A DNA stretch of 64,000 nt from Micromonospora yangpuensis (GTDB lineage Bacteria; Actinomycetota; Actinomycetes; Mycobacteriales; Micromonosporaceae), in assembly GCF_900091615.1 (NCBI RefSeq), contig NZ_FMIA01000002.1, forward strand, positions 2,170,001 to 2,234,000, written 5' to 3'. Shown one piece after another: positions 49,227 to 58,746 of the stretch; position 1 is the first letter of the stretch; each line of letters starts with the position of its first letter. The notes under the pieces are model-generated. The model was not told the DNA's origin. It saw nothing but the letters and a program-made list of their open reading frames with translations, and ran no database searches. A program made the position numbers and the translations under genes.

Positions 49227-50255
49227 ATGCGGGTGCTGCACACTGACGCCGTGACAGGTGCAGAGCACAGCCGCCCAGCGGTGGCCGGGAGCGGGCCGCG
49301 CTCGGCCGTGGTGGTCAACCCGGTGAAGGTCGACGATCTCGACGAGCTGCGGCAGACGGTCGACGCCGCGCTCACCACCGCCGGCTGGCCGGCCCCGAGG
49401 TGGTTCGAGACCACCCCGGAGGACCCCGGCCGGGGCCAGACCGAGCAGGCGGTACGCGACGGCGCCGAGGTCGTCTTCGCCTGCGGCGGCGACGGTACGG
49501 TGATGGCCTGCGTCAGTGGCCTGGTCGGCACCGACGCGGCGCTGGCCGTGCTGCCCCAGGGCACCGGCAACCTGCTCGCCGCCAACCTGGGCCTCTCCGT
49601 CGACGTCGCCGCCGCGCTGCAGGTGGCCGTCGAGCGGGGCCGCCGCCAGCTCGACGTCGGCGCGGTCGAGGACCACTACTTCGCGGTGATGGCCGGGATG
49701 GGTTTCGACGCCCAGATGCTCGCCGACACCTCCGAGACGACCAAGGCCCGCATCGGCTGGCCGGCGTACGTGATGGGGGCCGCCCGGCACCTGCGGGACC
49801 GGCCGATGCGGGTGACCGTACGCATCGACGACCGGCCGCCGATGCGCCGCCGGGCCCGCTCGGTGCTGATCGCCAACGTGGGCCGGCTCCAGGGCGGGGT
49901 ACGTCTGCTCGCCGAGGCGGAGCCCGACGACGGCTGCCTAGACGTGGCCGTGCTCACCCCCCGCAACCTGCGGCACTGGGTCGCCCTGGGCTGGGCCGTG
50001 CTCCGCAGGCGGGACCGGATCCCCCGGCTGGAGGTGCACCGGGGCCGGCGCATCGAGGTCACCAGCAACCGGGAGCAGCCCCGGGAACTCGACGGCGACC
50101 TGATCACGCCCGGCCGGACGCTGCTGGCCGAGGTCCGGCCCGGCGCGCTCTGGCTCTGCGTGCCGCAGCCGGAGGAGGCACCCGACCTGACCGTGGACGC
50201 CGAGGGCGCCAGTGAGCGGGGTGAGGAACTGATCGAGGAGGCCCGCCGTGAGTAG
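49227..50255 (+). CDS. Diacylglycerol kinase-family lipid kinase
   Basis: About 342 aa. Catalytic GGDGT at residues 87-91 with the family context FACGGDGTVMAC and LPQGTGNLLAANLGL; a C-terminal beta-sandwich with LDGDLITPG-like ending. It phosphorylates a lipid, probably diacylglycerol or a related alcohol, at the inner membrane. ATG 49227 is used; GTG 49251 could serve. The stop overlaps the next gene by 8 bp. It heads a row of four envelope-lipid genes. Confidence 0.85.
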   Translation: MRVLHTDAVTGAEHSRPAVAGSGPRSAVVVNPVKVDDLDELRQTVDAALTTAGWPAPRWFETTPEDPGRGQTEQAVRDGAEVVFACGGDGTVMACVSGLVGTDAALAVLPQGTGNLLAANLGLSVDVAAALQVAVERGRRQLDVGAVEDHYFAVMAGMGFDAQMLADTSETTKARIGWPAYVMGAARHLRDRPMRVTVRIDDRPPMRRRARSVLIANVGRLQGGVRLLAEAEPDDGCLDVAVLTPRNLRHWVALGWAVLRRRDRIPRLEVHRGRRIEVTSNREQPRELDGDLITPGRTLLAEVRPGALWLCVPQPEEAPDLTVDAEGASERGEELIEEARRE

Positions 50256-51249
50256 CACCCGGCTGGTGCCGGAGACCCGGCTGATGGCCGACGAGCAGCT
50301 GTCGGCCGACGACGCCTGGCACGCGTTGCGCCGCCACGGCGGCTGGCGGCTGCTGCACGACGCCTTCGTCCGGTTCCGCTACGGCGACGGGTTCAGCCAC
50401 GCCCGGGCCTTCGCCTTCCAGCTCTGCCTGGCCGTGGTGCCGTTCCTGATCGCGCTGACCGGGCTGATCACCGAACTCGGCGTACGGGAGGGCGGTGAGG
50501 TCGTCGCCGACACGGTGCTGGCGCTGACCCCCGGTGCCAGCGAGACGATGGTCAAGGAGCTGCTCGGCGAGGGTGAGCGCACCGAACGGATCGGCGAGTG
50601 GGCGCTGAGCCTGGGACTGTTGACCGGGCTGTTCGCGCTGACCAGCACGATGGCCCAGATCGAGCGGGGCGCCAACCGGATCTACGGGGTCGAGCGGGAC
50701 CGCCCCGCGTTGTGGAAGTACCTGCGGGCCGCCGTGCTGGCCGTCGCCGCCGGTCTGCCGGCGCTCTTCGGCTTCCTGATCCTGGTCGCCGGCGGGCCGA
50801 TGGGCGACTCGGTGCAGCGGCACTACCGCTGGGGTGCCGGCGTCGACGCCGGCTGGGACGTGGTCCGCTGGCCGGTCAGCCTCGGCCTGACCGTCGTGGC
50901 CGTCGCGGTGCTGTTCCGGCACGCTCCCCGACGCAAACAGCCCGGACTGTCCTGGCTGTTCTTCGGCGCCGGCATCGCCACCGTGCTCTGGTGGGTGGCC
51001 AGCCTGCTGCTGGCGGCGTACGTGGCGTTCGCCGAGGGTTTCGGGCAGACCTACGGCGCACTGACCGGGATGATGGCGTTGCTGCTCTGGGCCAACCTGA
51101 CCGGCATCGCGCTCTTCGGCGGGCTGGCCTTCGCCGCCCAACTGGAGGCGCAGCGGATCGGGGTGCGGGACCCGGCCCAGCCGGACCTGTGGGAGCCCGA
51201 GGCGCGTCGGTCCAGTCTCGACGACACCGGGGAAATGACCTCGTTGTGA
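50248..51249 (+). CDS. YihY/BrkB-family membrane protein
   Basis: 333 aa with six membrane helices typical of YihY/virulence factor Brk[61 protein letters not shown], and LTGMMALLLWANLTGIALFG near the end. The family may transport or flip lipids; function is not fixed. GTG 50248 overlaps the kinase stop. Confidence 0.9.
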   Translation: MSSTRLVPETRLMADEQLSADDAWHALRRHGGWRLLHDAFVRFRYGDGFSHARAFAFQLCLAVVPFLIALTGLITELGVREGGEVVADTVLALTPGASETMVKELLGEGERTERIGEWALSLGLLTGLFALTSTMAQIERGANRIYGVERDRPALWKYLRAAVLAVAAGLPALFGFLILVAGGPMGDSVQRHYRWGAGVDAGWDVVRWPVSLGLTVVAVAVLFRHAPRRKQPGLSWLFFGAGIATVLWWVASLLLAAYVAFAEGFGQTYGALTGMMALLLWANLTGIALFGGLAFAAQLEAQRIGVRDPAQPDLWEPEARRSSLDDTGEMTSL

Positions 51250-51326
51250 CCTCCGAGTGCCCGGTTGCGTGTACCGCGACCGTGGATCGGGTAGAAGCGG
51301 CACGCCACAGCGAGAGGGAGGCTGCC

Positions 51327-52817
51327 GTGACCGGGGTCAAAGAGGTACTGCGACGACCACTGGGTCATTTCACCCAACGGAGCCTCGCCGGACTGGCGCT
51401 GCTGCTCGCCGCCGGGGTCGCGTTCGCGCTGCTGCTGGTGCTGGTCCGGGTGGAGTGGACCCCGCTGTACGACGTCGACCACGGCATCGCGGCCTGGCTC
51501 AACGACCAGATCGCACCGATCGGCCCGCTGGTCACGGTGCTCACCGCGATCACCGACCTGGGTGGCCGACCGGTGATCATGTGGCTGGTCAGCGTGGCCG
51601 TGGTGGGCCTGCTGATCCGCAAGCAGGGCCGGCTGGCGGTCTACGTGATCGTCACCGGGCTCGGCGCGCTGATCCTCGACCCCTCGCTGAAGACGCTCGT
51701 CGACCGGCTGCGCCCGGAGGTGGACGTGCCGATCGGCACGTACGCCGGGCAGAGCTTCCCCAGTGGGCACGCGCTGGGCTCGATGGTGGCCTACGGCGCG
51801 ATCCTGCTGGTCTTCCTGCCCGCCATCGCACCCCGCTGGCGCAAGCTGGCGATCGCGCTGGTGGGCGTGGTGGTGTTCCTGATCGGCTTCACCCGGGTCG
51901 CTCTCGGCGTGCACTTCGTCTCCGACGTGCTCGGTGCCTGGCTGCTCGGCGCGGCCTGGCTGGGCATCACCGCGTACGCCTTCCGGTTGTGGCGGTTGGA
52001 GCGGGGCCGACCGGTGGCGGCGCTGACCGAGGGGTTGGAGCCGGAGGCCGCACACGAGGTGGCTCCCGCCCCGGACGAGGGCAAGCTGCTGCCGCACGCC
52101 CGCGCCGGCATCGCCGAACTGGTCGTCGGCTGGGTGCTGATCTTCGGCGTGCTCTACGGTTTCGGCACCTACGTCAGCTACCACGCCGACGGGACCTTCT
52201 TCGCCACCCTCGACACCGCCGTGCCGAACTGGTTCGACGAGCACCGCACCCCGTGGCGTGACGACTTCAGCTACTGGTGGAGCAAGGTCGGCGACACCCA
52301 CGCGATCCTGCTGATCGGGGTGGTCTTCTGCCCGCTGGTGCTGGCCGTCTGGCGGCGCTGGCGACCGGTGCTCTTCGTGGCGCTGACCATGTTCGGCGAG
52401 CTGAGCCTCTTCCTCGCCTCGGCCGCCGCGGTGGACCGGCCCCGTCCGCCGATCGAGAACCTGGACGGGCCGATGCCCACCTCGTCCTTCCCGTCCGGCC
52501 ACATCGCCGCGACCCTCTGCATCTGGGTGGCCGTCGCGGTCGTGATCTTCCCGCGTACCGACCGGTGGTGGCGGTGGGTGTTCGTGGCGCTGGCCGTGGT
52601 CATGCCGGTCGGGGTGGCGGTCTCCCGGATGTACCGGGGCATGCACCACCCGACCGACTTCATGGGCGCGATCATGCTCACCGCGCTCTGGATCGGGCTG
52701 CTCTACTGGGTGGTCCGCCCCAACGCCGACGTGTACGAGGGCAACCAGCCGAGCATCGAGTCCGAGGACGTGGACACCCTCGACGACGAGTTGGCCAAGG
52801 CGTCCCGGGCGGAGTGA
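51327..52817 (+). CDS. Double PAP2 phosphatase membrane protein
   Basis: 496 aa. Two PAP2-type acid-phosphatase membrane domains, each with the PSGH motif: SFPSGHALGSMVAYGAI (about residue 150) with RVALGVHFVSDVLGAW, and SFPSGHIAATLCIWVAV (about 388) with SRMYRGMHHPTDFMGA. A fused pair is uncommon; most PAP2 proteins have one. It would dephosphorylate lipid phosphates such as undecaprenyl-PP or phosphatidic acid. GTG 51327 follows GAGAGGGAGG. Confidence 0.88.
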   Translation: MTGVKEVLRRPLGHFTQRSLAGLALLLAAGVAFALLLVLVRVEWTPLYDVDHGIAAWLNDQIAPIGPLVTVLTAITDLGGRPVIMWLVSVAVVGLLIRKQGRLAVYVIVTGLGALILDPSLKTLVDRLRPEVDVPIGTYAGQSFPSGHALGSMVAYGAILLVFLPAIAPRWRKLAIALVGVVVFLIGFTRVALGVHFVSDVLGAWLLGAAWLGITAYAFRLWRLERGRPVAALTEGLEPEAAHEVAPAPDEGKLLPHARAGIAELVVGWVLIFGVLYGFGTYVSYHADGTFFATLDTAVPNWFDEHRTPWRDDFSYWWSKVGDTHAILLIGVVFCPLVLAVWRRWRPVLFVALTMFGELSLFLASAAAVDRPRPPIENLDGPMPTSSFPSGHIAATLCIWVAVAVVIFPRTDRWWRWVFVALAVVMPVGVAVSRMYRGMHHPTDFMGAIMLTALWIGLLYWVVRPNADVYEGNQPSIESEDVDTLDDELAKASRAE

Positions 52818-52823
52818 TCCCCG

Positions 52824-53663
52824 GTGCTGCGGGTGATGACCTGGAACATCCGGACCGGCGGGCGGGACGCCGATGGTGGCGACCGGCTGGCCCTGGTGCG
52901 CCGGGTCGTCACCACGCAGCGACCGGACCTGCTCGCGTTGCAGGAGCTGCGCGGCTTCGACCGGCCCGGTGTGCTGGCCCGGTTCGCCGCCGGGGTCGGG
53001 ATGCGGCCGTACCTGGCCCGGAGCCGGTGGGGTCAGCCGGTGGCGGTGCTGGTCCGTCCGCCGCTGCGCATCCTGGCCGCCGCCGGGGTGCGCCGTCCGT
53101 TCCACCACGGCGCGCAGCGGGTCACCGTGGCCACCTCGGCTGGCCCGTTGACGCTGACCGGCACCCACCTCTGCCCGTTCTCGGGCACCCGACGGCTGAT
53201 CGAGGCGGGCTGGCTGGCCACCACCGTCCGCCACGCCAGCGGCAGCGTGGTCGGTGCCGGGGGCGGGGCTGACGACGGGCCGTTGGTACTGGTGGCGGGG
53301 GACCTGAACACTCTGGAGCCGGGGGTCGACCACCGGGACCGGATCGCGCGGCTGCCGGCGGCGTACCGGCGGCGGCACCTGCGGCGCGACGGTCGGGTGG
53401 ACACCCGGGCGGTCGGTCGGCTGCTCGCCGCCGGCCTGGTCGACCTCCAGCTCACGGCGGGCCGGCCGGGCGACGACGGGGCGACCGCGCCCACCCGGTA
53501 CGGCGGCGGGGTCGAGTTCTCCGGCATGCGCCTGGACTACCTGCTCGCCACCACCGGGCTCGCCGCCGTGGCGCGGGACTGCCGGGTGGTGCGCGACGAC
53601 GACACCGACCGGGCCTCGGACCACTGTCCGGTCCTGGTCGACCTGGCGATCGGGGCCACCTGA
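52824..53663 (+). CDS. Endonuclease/exonuclease/phosphatase-family protein
   Basis: 279 aa. EEP fold: MTWNIRTGG, LLALQELRGF, GTHLCPFSG, VAGDLNTLEPG, and SDHCPVLVDL, giving the usual Asn, Glu, His, Asp-Asn and Asp-His active-site set. No signal peptide. Members cut nucleic acids or phospho-lipids/inositols; with PAP2, BrkB-like and lipid-kinase genes before it, a lipid substrate is possible. GTG start 7 bp after the PAP2 gene. Confidence 0.85.
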   Translation: MLRVMTWNIRTGGRDADGGDRLALVRRVVTTQRPDLLALQELRGFDRPGVLARFAAGVGMRPYLARSRWGQPVAVLVRPPLRILAAAGVRRPFHHGAQRVTVATSAGPLTLTGTHLCPFSGTRRLIEAGWLATTVRHASGSVVGAGGGADDGPLVLVAGDLNTLEPGVDHRDRIARLPAAYRRRHLRRDGRVDTRAVGRLLAAGLVDLQLTAGRPGDDGATAPTRYGGGVEFSGMRLDYLLATTGLAAVARDCRVVRDDDTDRASDHCPVLVDLAIGAT

Positions 53664-53720
53664 GCCCGGCCCGCCCGAGCGCGGGCCCCGCCTGAGCGGA
53701 GCCCGTCTTCGGGATCGGTG

Positions 53721-54683
53721 TCAGAGCCGGCGCAGCCGGGGGAGCAGTTCCTCCCGGGCCCAGTCCAGGAACATCGGCTGGGTCTCCCCGCCGACCTGGA
53801 CGATCGCCACGTGGGTGAAACCGGCGTCGACGAACTGCCGGAACGCCTCGACGTGCCGCTCCACGTCCGGCCCGCAGGGGATGCCCTCGGCGACGTCGTC
53901 CTCCCGGACGAACTGGGTGGCGGCGGCGAACGAGTCGGGGCCGGGCAGGTCCGCGTTGACCTTCCAGCCCATGCCGAACCAGCGGAACTGGTCGTGCACG
54001 ATCTTGCGGCACTCCGCCTCGTCGGGGCCGTAGCAGATGGCGACCTGGCCGAACCTCGGCTGGCCACTGCCACCGGCGTTGTCGTACAGCTCGATGATGT
54101 GCGGGTCGGGCTCGGTGGCGACGATGCCGTCGGCGTACTCGGCGGCCAGCGCGGCCGACGACGGCCCGGAGGCGGCGACGGCCATCGGCACCGGCGTGGC
54201 CGGCCGGTCGTAGAGGTAGGCGTCCGGCACGTCGAAGTGGTTGCCGGAGAAGGCGAGCGTCTCGCCGTTGAGTAGCGGCCGGATGATCTGCAGCGCCTCC
54301 TCGAACATCTCGTGCCGCTGCTGCACGTGCGGCCAGCCGCCGACCACGTGCTCGTTGAGGTTCTCCCCGGCGCCGAGCCCGAGGGTGAACCGGCCGTCGG
54401 AGAGCGCCCCGATGGTGCTGGCCTTCTGCGCCACCACCGCCGGGTGGTACCGCCGGATCGGGCAGGTGACGAAGGACATCAGCTCGGCCCGGTTGGTCGC
54501 GTGGGCGACCGCGCCCAGCACCGACCAGGCGTACGGGGAGTGGCCCTGCGAGTCCAGCCACGGGTAGTAGTGGTCGGAGATCACCAGCTGGTCGAAGCCG
54601 GCCGCCTCCGCCCGTACCGCGTAGTCGACCAGTTGTTTCGGGCCGGCCTGCTCGGACATCAGGGTGTAGCCGACGGTGACCAT
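53721..54683 (-). CDS. F420-dependent LLM-class oxidoreductase
   Basis: 320-aa luciferase-like TIM barrel close to F420-dependent glucose-6-phosphate dehydrogenase (VTVGYTLMSEQAGPKQLVDY, ISDHYYPWLDSQGHSPYAWS, GLGAGENLNEHVVGGWP, FTHVAIVQVGG). It would transfer hydride from an alcohol or sugar phosphate to coenzyme F420. AAGGAGAG precedes the ATG. Divergent from the mannanase gene. Confidence 0.9.
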   Translation of the reverse strand: MVTVGYTLMSEQAGPKQLVDYAVRAEAAGFDQLVISDHYYPWLDSQGHSPYAWSVLGAVAHATNRAELMSFVTCPIRRYHPAVVAQKASTIGALSDGRFTLGLGAGENLNEHVVGGWPHVQQRHEMFEEALQIIRPLLNGETLAFSGNHFDVPDAYLYDRPATPVPMAVAASGPSSAALAAEYADGIVATEPDPHIIELYDNAGGSGQPRFGQVAICYGPDEAECRKIVHDQFRWFGMGWKVNADLPGPDSFAAATQFVREDDVAEGIPCGPDVERHVEAFRQFVDAGFTHVAIVQVGGETQPMFLDWAREELLPRLRRL

Positions 54684-54874
54684 CGCGGATCTCTCCTTGC
54701 GCCGTTTCGCAGATGGGGAACGTCGATCGGATACCCCGCCGTGGGCCGGTCAATCCCACCGGCACCGTTCGTCCCGTCCGCCCCCGGCGCTTGACGTGAC
54801 GGTCATCGATGGTTACTGTCGCAGCTTAACCGGTTCAGCCGGGTTGAGCGGGCATCCTGTGGTGGGGATGACGC

Positions 54875-54912
54875 ACCTGTGGTGGCCCACGGCAACGTGG
54901 GCCACCACAGGT
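54875..54912. promoter_or_regulatory. 17-bp hairpin with GCAA loop before the mannanase gene
   Basis: 54875-54891 pairs perfectly with 54896-54912, around GCAA, a GNRA tetraloop. It is 171 bp before the GH5 start in a 400-bp divergent region (54684-55083), where no gene is seen. A partial copy of the left arm (cctgtggtgggg) stands at 54856-54867. It may act in the 5' leader or as an operator. Confidence 0.6.
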
Positions 54913-55083
54913 CTCGCCGGCTGCCAGGTGGGTGGAGCTGAACCGGTTGCCGCGCCACGACATCGCCGCACACCGATGCCGTGTCGCCGGGAGCCGAACG
55001 GCGGTTGTCGGGCTGCGACCGCCACCCCTGTCACCGCCGCACCCCCACCTGGGCACGGGGGCATCTCGATGCTGAGGAATGCC

Positions 55084-56451
55084 ATGAAGAAACGACTCTC
55101 CACCGCCGGGGCGGCCCTGCTCGCGCTGGTGGTCGCCCTGCTCGCCTTCGGGCAGCCGGTCCACGCCGCCACCGGCTTCTACGTCGCCGACGGCAAGCTG
55201 TACGACGCCAACGGCACCGAGTTCATCGCCCGGGGCGTCAACCACGCCCACACCTGGTACCCGCAGCAGACCAGCTCGTTCGCCAACATCAAGGCGCTCG
55301 GGGCGAACAGCGTCCGGGTGGTGCTCTCCAGCGGTGACCGGTGGACCAAGAACGACACCGCCGACGTCACCAACGTCATCAACCTGTGCAAGGCCAACCG
55401 GCTGATCTGCATACTGGAGGTGCACGACACCACCGGCTACGGCGAGCAGAGCGGCGCGATCACCCTGGACCGGGCGGTCGACTACTGGCTGAGCATCAAG
55501 AGCGCGCTGGTCGGCCAGGAGCGCTACGTCCTGGTCAACATCGGCAACGAGCCGTACGGCAACCAGGGTTACGCCACCTGGGCCACCGACAGCGGCAACG
55601 CCATCAAGCGGCTGCGCGCCGGCGGACTGACCCACACCATCGTGGTGGACGCGCCGAACTGGGGCCAGGACTGGTCGTTCACCATGCGCGACAACGCCGC
55701 CTCGGTCTTCGCCGCCGACCCGCAGAAGAACACCGTCTTCTCCGTGCACATGTACGGCGTCTTCGACACCGCCGCCGAGATCAGCGACTACCTGGGCCGG
55801 TTCCGCACCGCCAAGCTGCCGATCATGGTGGGCGAGTTCGGCCACAACCACTCCGACGGCAACCCCGACGAGGACACCATCCTGTCGTACACCCGGGCCA
55901 ACGGGATCGGCTGGCTGGGCTGGTCGTGGAGCGGCAACAGCGGTGGCGTCGAGTACCTCGACCTGGCCGTCAACTTCAACCCGAACAACCTCAGCAGCTG
56001 GGGTCAGCGGCTCTTCAACGGCGCGAACGGCATCAAGCAGACCGCCCGCGAGGCGACGGTCTTCACCGGCACCCCGCCCACCACGCCGCCGACGACCCCG
56101 CCCACCACGCCGCCCACCACCCCGCCGACGACTCCACCGACCAGCCCGCCGGTGGGCATCGGGTGCAGCGCGACGTACTCGGTGACCAACCAGTGGCAGG
56201 GCGGCTTCCAGGCCGACGTCAAGGTCACCGCCGGGGTGTCGGCGATCAGCGCCTGGACGGTCCGCTGGACCTACGCCGGCGGACAGACCGTCAGCCAGGC
56301 GTGGAACGCCGCCGTGACCAGCAGCGGTTCCACCGTGACCGCCACCAACGTGTCGTACAACGGCCGGCTGGCCGCCGGAGCGAGCACCAGCTTCGGATTC
56401 ATCGGCACCGGTAGCGGCGCCGTACCCACGCTCAGCTGCACCGCCAGCTGA
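55084..56451 (+). CDS. Secreted GH5 beta-mannanase with CBM2
   Basis: 455 aa. Signal peptide 1-28 (AALLALVVALLAFGQPVHA). The catalytic domain, about 30-325, has ARGVNHAHTWYPQQTSSF, acid/base Glu156 in NIGNEPYG and nucleophile Glu251 in VGEFGHN, and resembles GH5 subfamily 8 mannanases of Streptomyces. A Pro/Thr linker (about 328-355) joins a CBM2 (about 358-455; [32 protein letters not shown]). GAGG is 6 nt before the ATG; ATG 55069 is an alternative. It cuts mannan or glucomannan outside the cell. Confidence 0.92.
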   Translation: MKKRLSTAGAALLALVVALLAFGQPVHAATGFYVADGKLYDANGTEFIARGVNHAHTWYPQQTSSFANIKALGANSVRVVLSSGDRWTKNDTADVTNVINLCKANRLICILEVHDTTGYGEQSGAITLDRAVDYWLSIKSALVGQERYVLVNIGNEPYGNQGYATWATDSGNAIKRLRAGGLTHTIVVDAPNWGQDWSFTMRDNAASVFAADPQKNTVFSVHMYGVFDTAAEISDYLGRFRTAKLPIMVGEFGHNHSDGNPDEDTILSYTRANGIGWLGWSWSGNSGGVEYLDLAVNFNPNNLSSWGQRLFNGANGIKQTAREATVFTGTPPTTPPTTPPTTPPTTPPTTPPTSPPVGIGCSATYSVTNQWQGGFQADVKVTAGVSAISAWTVRWTYAGGQTVSQAWNAAVTSSGSTVTATNVSYNGRLAAGASTSFGFIGTGSGAVPTLSCTAS

Positions 56452-56469
56452 CCGCACGCCCGGCGTAGG

Positions 56470-56507
56470 GCCGGTGGCCCGGGTCGACACGCACCCGGGC
56501 CACCGGC
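56470..56507 (+). terminator. Terminator after the mannanase gene
   Basis: 15-bp perfect stem (56470-56484 with 56493-56507) and an 8-nt loop, 18 bp past the stop. Confidence 0.7.
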
Positions 56508-56554
56508 GTGGCCGCGATTGACGGCGGTCGGTGACGGTGCCAGGCTCTGCGCAC

Positions 56555-58621
56555 ATGGGAACGTGGCAGGGCGAGATCCACGGGACGTGGCAGGGTGACC
56601 GGGGCCACGGGACGTGGCAGGGCGACCGGGGCCACGGGACGTGGCAGGGCGACCGGATCGCCTTCGGGGCGGACTACAACCCGGAGCAGTGGCCCGAGCA
56701 GACCTGGGCCACCGACGTGGAGCTGATGCGCCGGGCCGGGGTCAACCTGGTCTCCGTCGGCATCTTCAGCTGGGCGCTGCTGGAGCCCACCCCCGGCCGG
56801 TACGAGTTCGGCTGGCTGGACCGGGTGCTGGCGCTGCTGCACGACGGCGGCATCGACGTGGACCTGGCCACCGCCACCGCCAGCCCGCCACCGTGGCTGG
56901 CCCACCGGCACCCCGGGACCCTGCCCCGCCGCGCCGACCAGACGGTCCTCTGGCCCGGTGCCCGGCAGGCGTACTGTCCCAGCTCACCGGTCTTCCGGCA
57001 GCACTCGCTGGCGCTGGTGGAGGCGGTCGCCACCCGCTACACCGACCATCCGGCGGTGGTGATGTGGCACGTCGGCAACGAGTTGGGTTGTCACAACGCG
57101 CACTGCTACTGCGACGTCAGCGCCGAGGCGTTCCGGGGCTGGCTGCGGGCCCGCTACGGCGACCTGGACTCGCTCAACGACGCCTGGGGCACCGCCTTCT
57201 GGAGCCAGCGGTACCACGACTGGGCCGAGATCAACCCGCCGCGTACCGCCCCGACCTTCGTCAACCCCACCCAGCAGCTGGACTTCGCCCGGTTCAGCTC
57301 CGACGAGCACCGGGCCCAGCTGCGCGCCGAACGCTCCGTGCTGGACCGCCTGGTCCGCCAGCCGGTCACCACCAACTTCATGATCGGTACCGGCAGCAAG
57401 TACCTCGACTACCACTCCTGGGCCGACGACGTGGACCTGGTCGCCAACGACCACTACCTGACCGCCGCCGACCCGGAGTCACACGTCGGGCTGGCGCTCG
57501 CCGCCGACCAGACCCGCGGCGTCGCCCGGGGCGCGCCGTGGCTGCTGATGGAACACTCCACGAGCGCGGTCAACTGGCAGCCGCGCAACCTGGCCAAGGC
57601 CCCCGGCCAGCTCCGCCGCAACAGCCTGGCGCACCTCGCCCGGGGCGCCGACGGGATCCTGTTCTTCCAGTGGCGGGCCTCGCTGGCCGGTGCGGAGAAG
57701 TTCCACTCGGCGATGCTGCCGCACGCCGGACCGGAGACCAAGGTCTTCCGCGAGGTCTGCCGGCTCGGTGCCGACCTGCGCGCGCTGGCCGAGGTACGCG
57801 GCAGCCGGGTCGACGCCGAGGTGGCGATCCTGTTCGACTGGGAGGCCTGGTGGGGTGCCGAACTCGACGCCCACCCGAGCGTCGACGTCGACTACGGCGA
57901 CCGGCTGCGGGCCTGCTACGACGCGCTGTGGCGGGCCGGGGTCACCGCCGACGTGGTGCACCCGTCGACCGATCTCACCGGCTACCGGCTTGTCCTGGTA
58001 CCCACCCTCTACCTGGTCCGCGACGCCGACGCCGAAGCCCTGCACCGGTACGTCGAGCGGGGCGGCACCACGCTGGTGACGTACTTCAGTGGGATCGTCG
58101 ACGAGCACGACCACGTCCGACCCGGCGGCTACCCGGGGGCCTTCCGGGACCTGCTCGGGGTCCGCACCGAGGAGTTCTTCCCGCTGGCCGCCGGCGAACG
58201 GGTGAACCTCGACGACGGCGGCACGGCCGACGTCTGGACCGAACTGCTGCACCCGCTCGGCGCGGAGGTGCTCGCCGGCTACGCCGACGGACCGCTGCCC
58301 GGCGTACCGGCGATCACCCGCCACCAGCTAGGCGACGGTGCCGCCTGGTACGTCGGCACCCGCCTGGACCGCGCCGCCACCACCCGGCTGCTGACCCGCC
58401 TGCTCACCGACGCCGGGGTCCGCCCCGCCGCCGACGCCCCGCCCGGCGTGGAGGTGGTCCGCCGTCGCCGCGACGAACAGAGCTGGCTCTTCGTCGTCAA
58501 CCACACCGACGAGGCAGCCACCCTCGCCGGCACCGGCACCGAACTGCTCACCGGGCACCCCTGCACCGGCGAGCTGACCGTCGCCCCGGGTGAAGTGGCG
58601 GTCCTGCGCGAACACCCCTGA
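56555..58621 (+). CDS. GH42 beta-galactosidase with altered zinc site
   Basis: About 688 aa, cytoplasmic. Family start GADYNPEQWPEQTWATDVEL, acid/base Glu176 in GNELGCHN, nucleophile Glu333 in LLMEHSTSAVNWQ, then the trimerisation and beta domains of GH42. The structural zinc site of many GH42 enzymes uses four Cys; here Cys141, Cys184 and Cys186 are kept, but the fourth position is Ser189 (CYCDVS). The N-terminus carries an extra tail from a 27-bp tandem repeat (GTWQGDRGH). ATG 56555 is used; GTG 56531 is possible. It probably hydrolyses plant galacto-oligosaccharides. Confidence 0.92.
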   Translation: MGTWQGEIHGTWQGDRGHGTWQGDRGHGTWQGDRIAFGADYNPEQWPEQTWATDVELMRRAGVNLVSVGIFSWALLEPTPGRYEFGWLDRVLALLHDGGIDVDLATATASPPPWLAHRHPGTLPRRADQTVLWPGARQAYCPSSPVFRQHSLALVEAVATRYTDHPAVVMWHVGNELGCHNAHCYCDVSAEAFRGWLRARYGDLDSLNDAWGTAFWSQRYHDWAEINPPRTAPTFVNPTQQLDFARFSSDEHRAQLRAERSVLDRLVRQPVTTNFMIGTGSKYLDYHSWADDVDLVANDHYLTAADPESHVGLALAADQTRGVARGAPWLLMEHSTSAVNWQPRNLAKAPGQLRRNSLAHLARGADGILFFQWRASLAGAEKFHSAMLPHAGPETKVFREVCRLGADLRALAEVRGSRVDAEVAILFDWEAWWGAELDAHPSVDVDYGDRLRACYDALWRAGVTADVVHPSTDLTGYRLVLVPTLYLVRDADAEALHRYVERGGTTLVTYFSGIVDEHDHVRPGGYPGAFRDLLGVRTEEFFPLAAGERVNLDDGGTADVWTELLHPLGAEVLAGYADGPLPGVPAITRHQLGDGAAWYVGTRLDRAATTRLLTRLLTDAGVRPAADAPPGVEVVRRRRDEQSWLFVVNHTDEAATLAGTGTELLTGHPCTGELTVAPGEVAVLREHP
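56561..56656. repeat. 27-bp tandem repeat at the start of the GH42 gene
   Basis: Units begin at 56561 (24 bp), 56585, 56612 and 56639 (partial), each starting acgtggcaggg. All are multiples of 3 and add a tail to the protein. Confidence 0.85.
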
Positions 58622-58648
58622 TGCGGCTCAGGCTCATGCCGTCGACGT

Positions 58649-58725
58649 TGATCGACTCGGTTGGGCTGATATGGCTGGGTCGAACGGCCGTGGACCCCGC
58701 CATATCAGCCCAACCGAGTCGATCA
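58649..58725. repeat. Palindromic repeat family B, copy 1
   Basis: 26-bp perfect arms (58649-58674 and 58700-58725) sharing GATCGACTCGGTTGGGCTGA, with a 25-nt loop. Inner stem TATGG/CCATA. Confidence 0.9.
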
Positions 58726-58746
58726 CGCCTCGCCCCATCGATGGGG

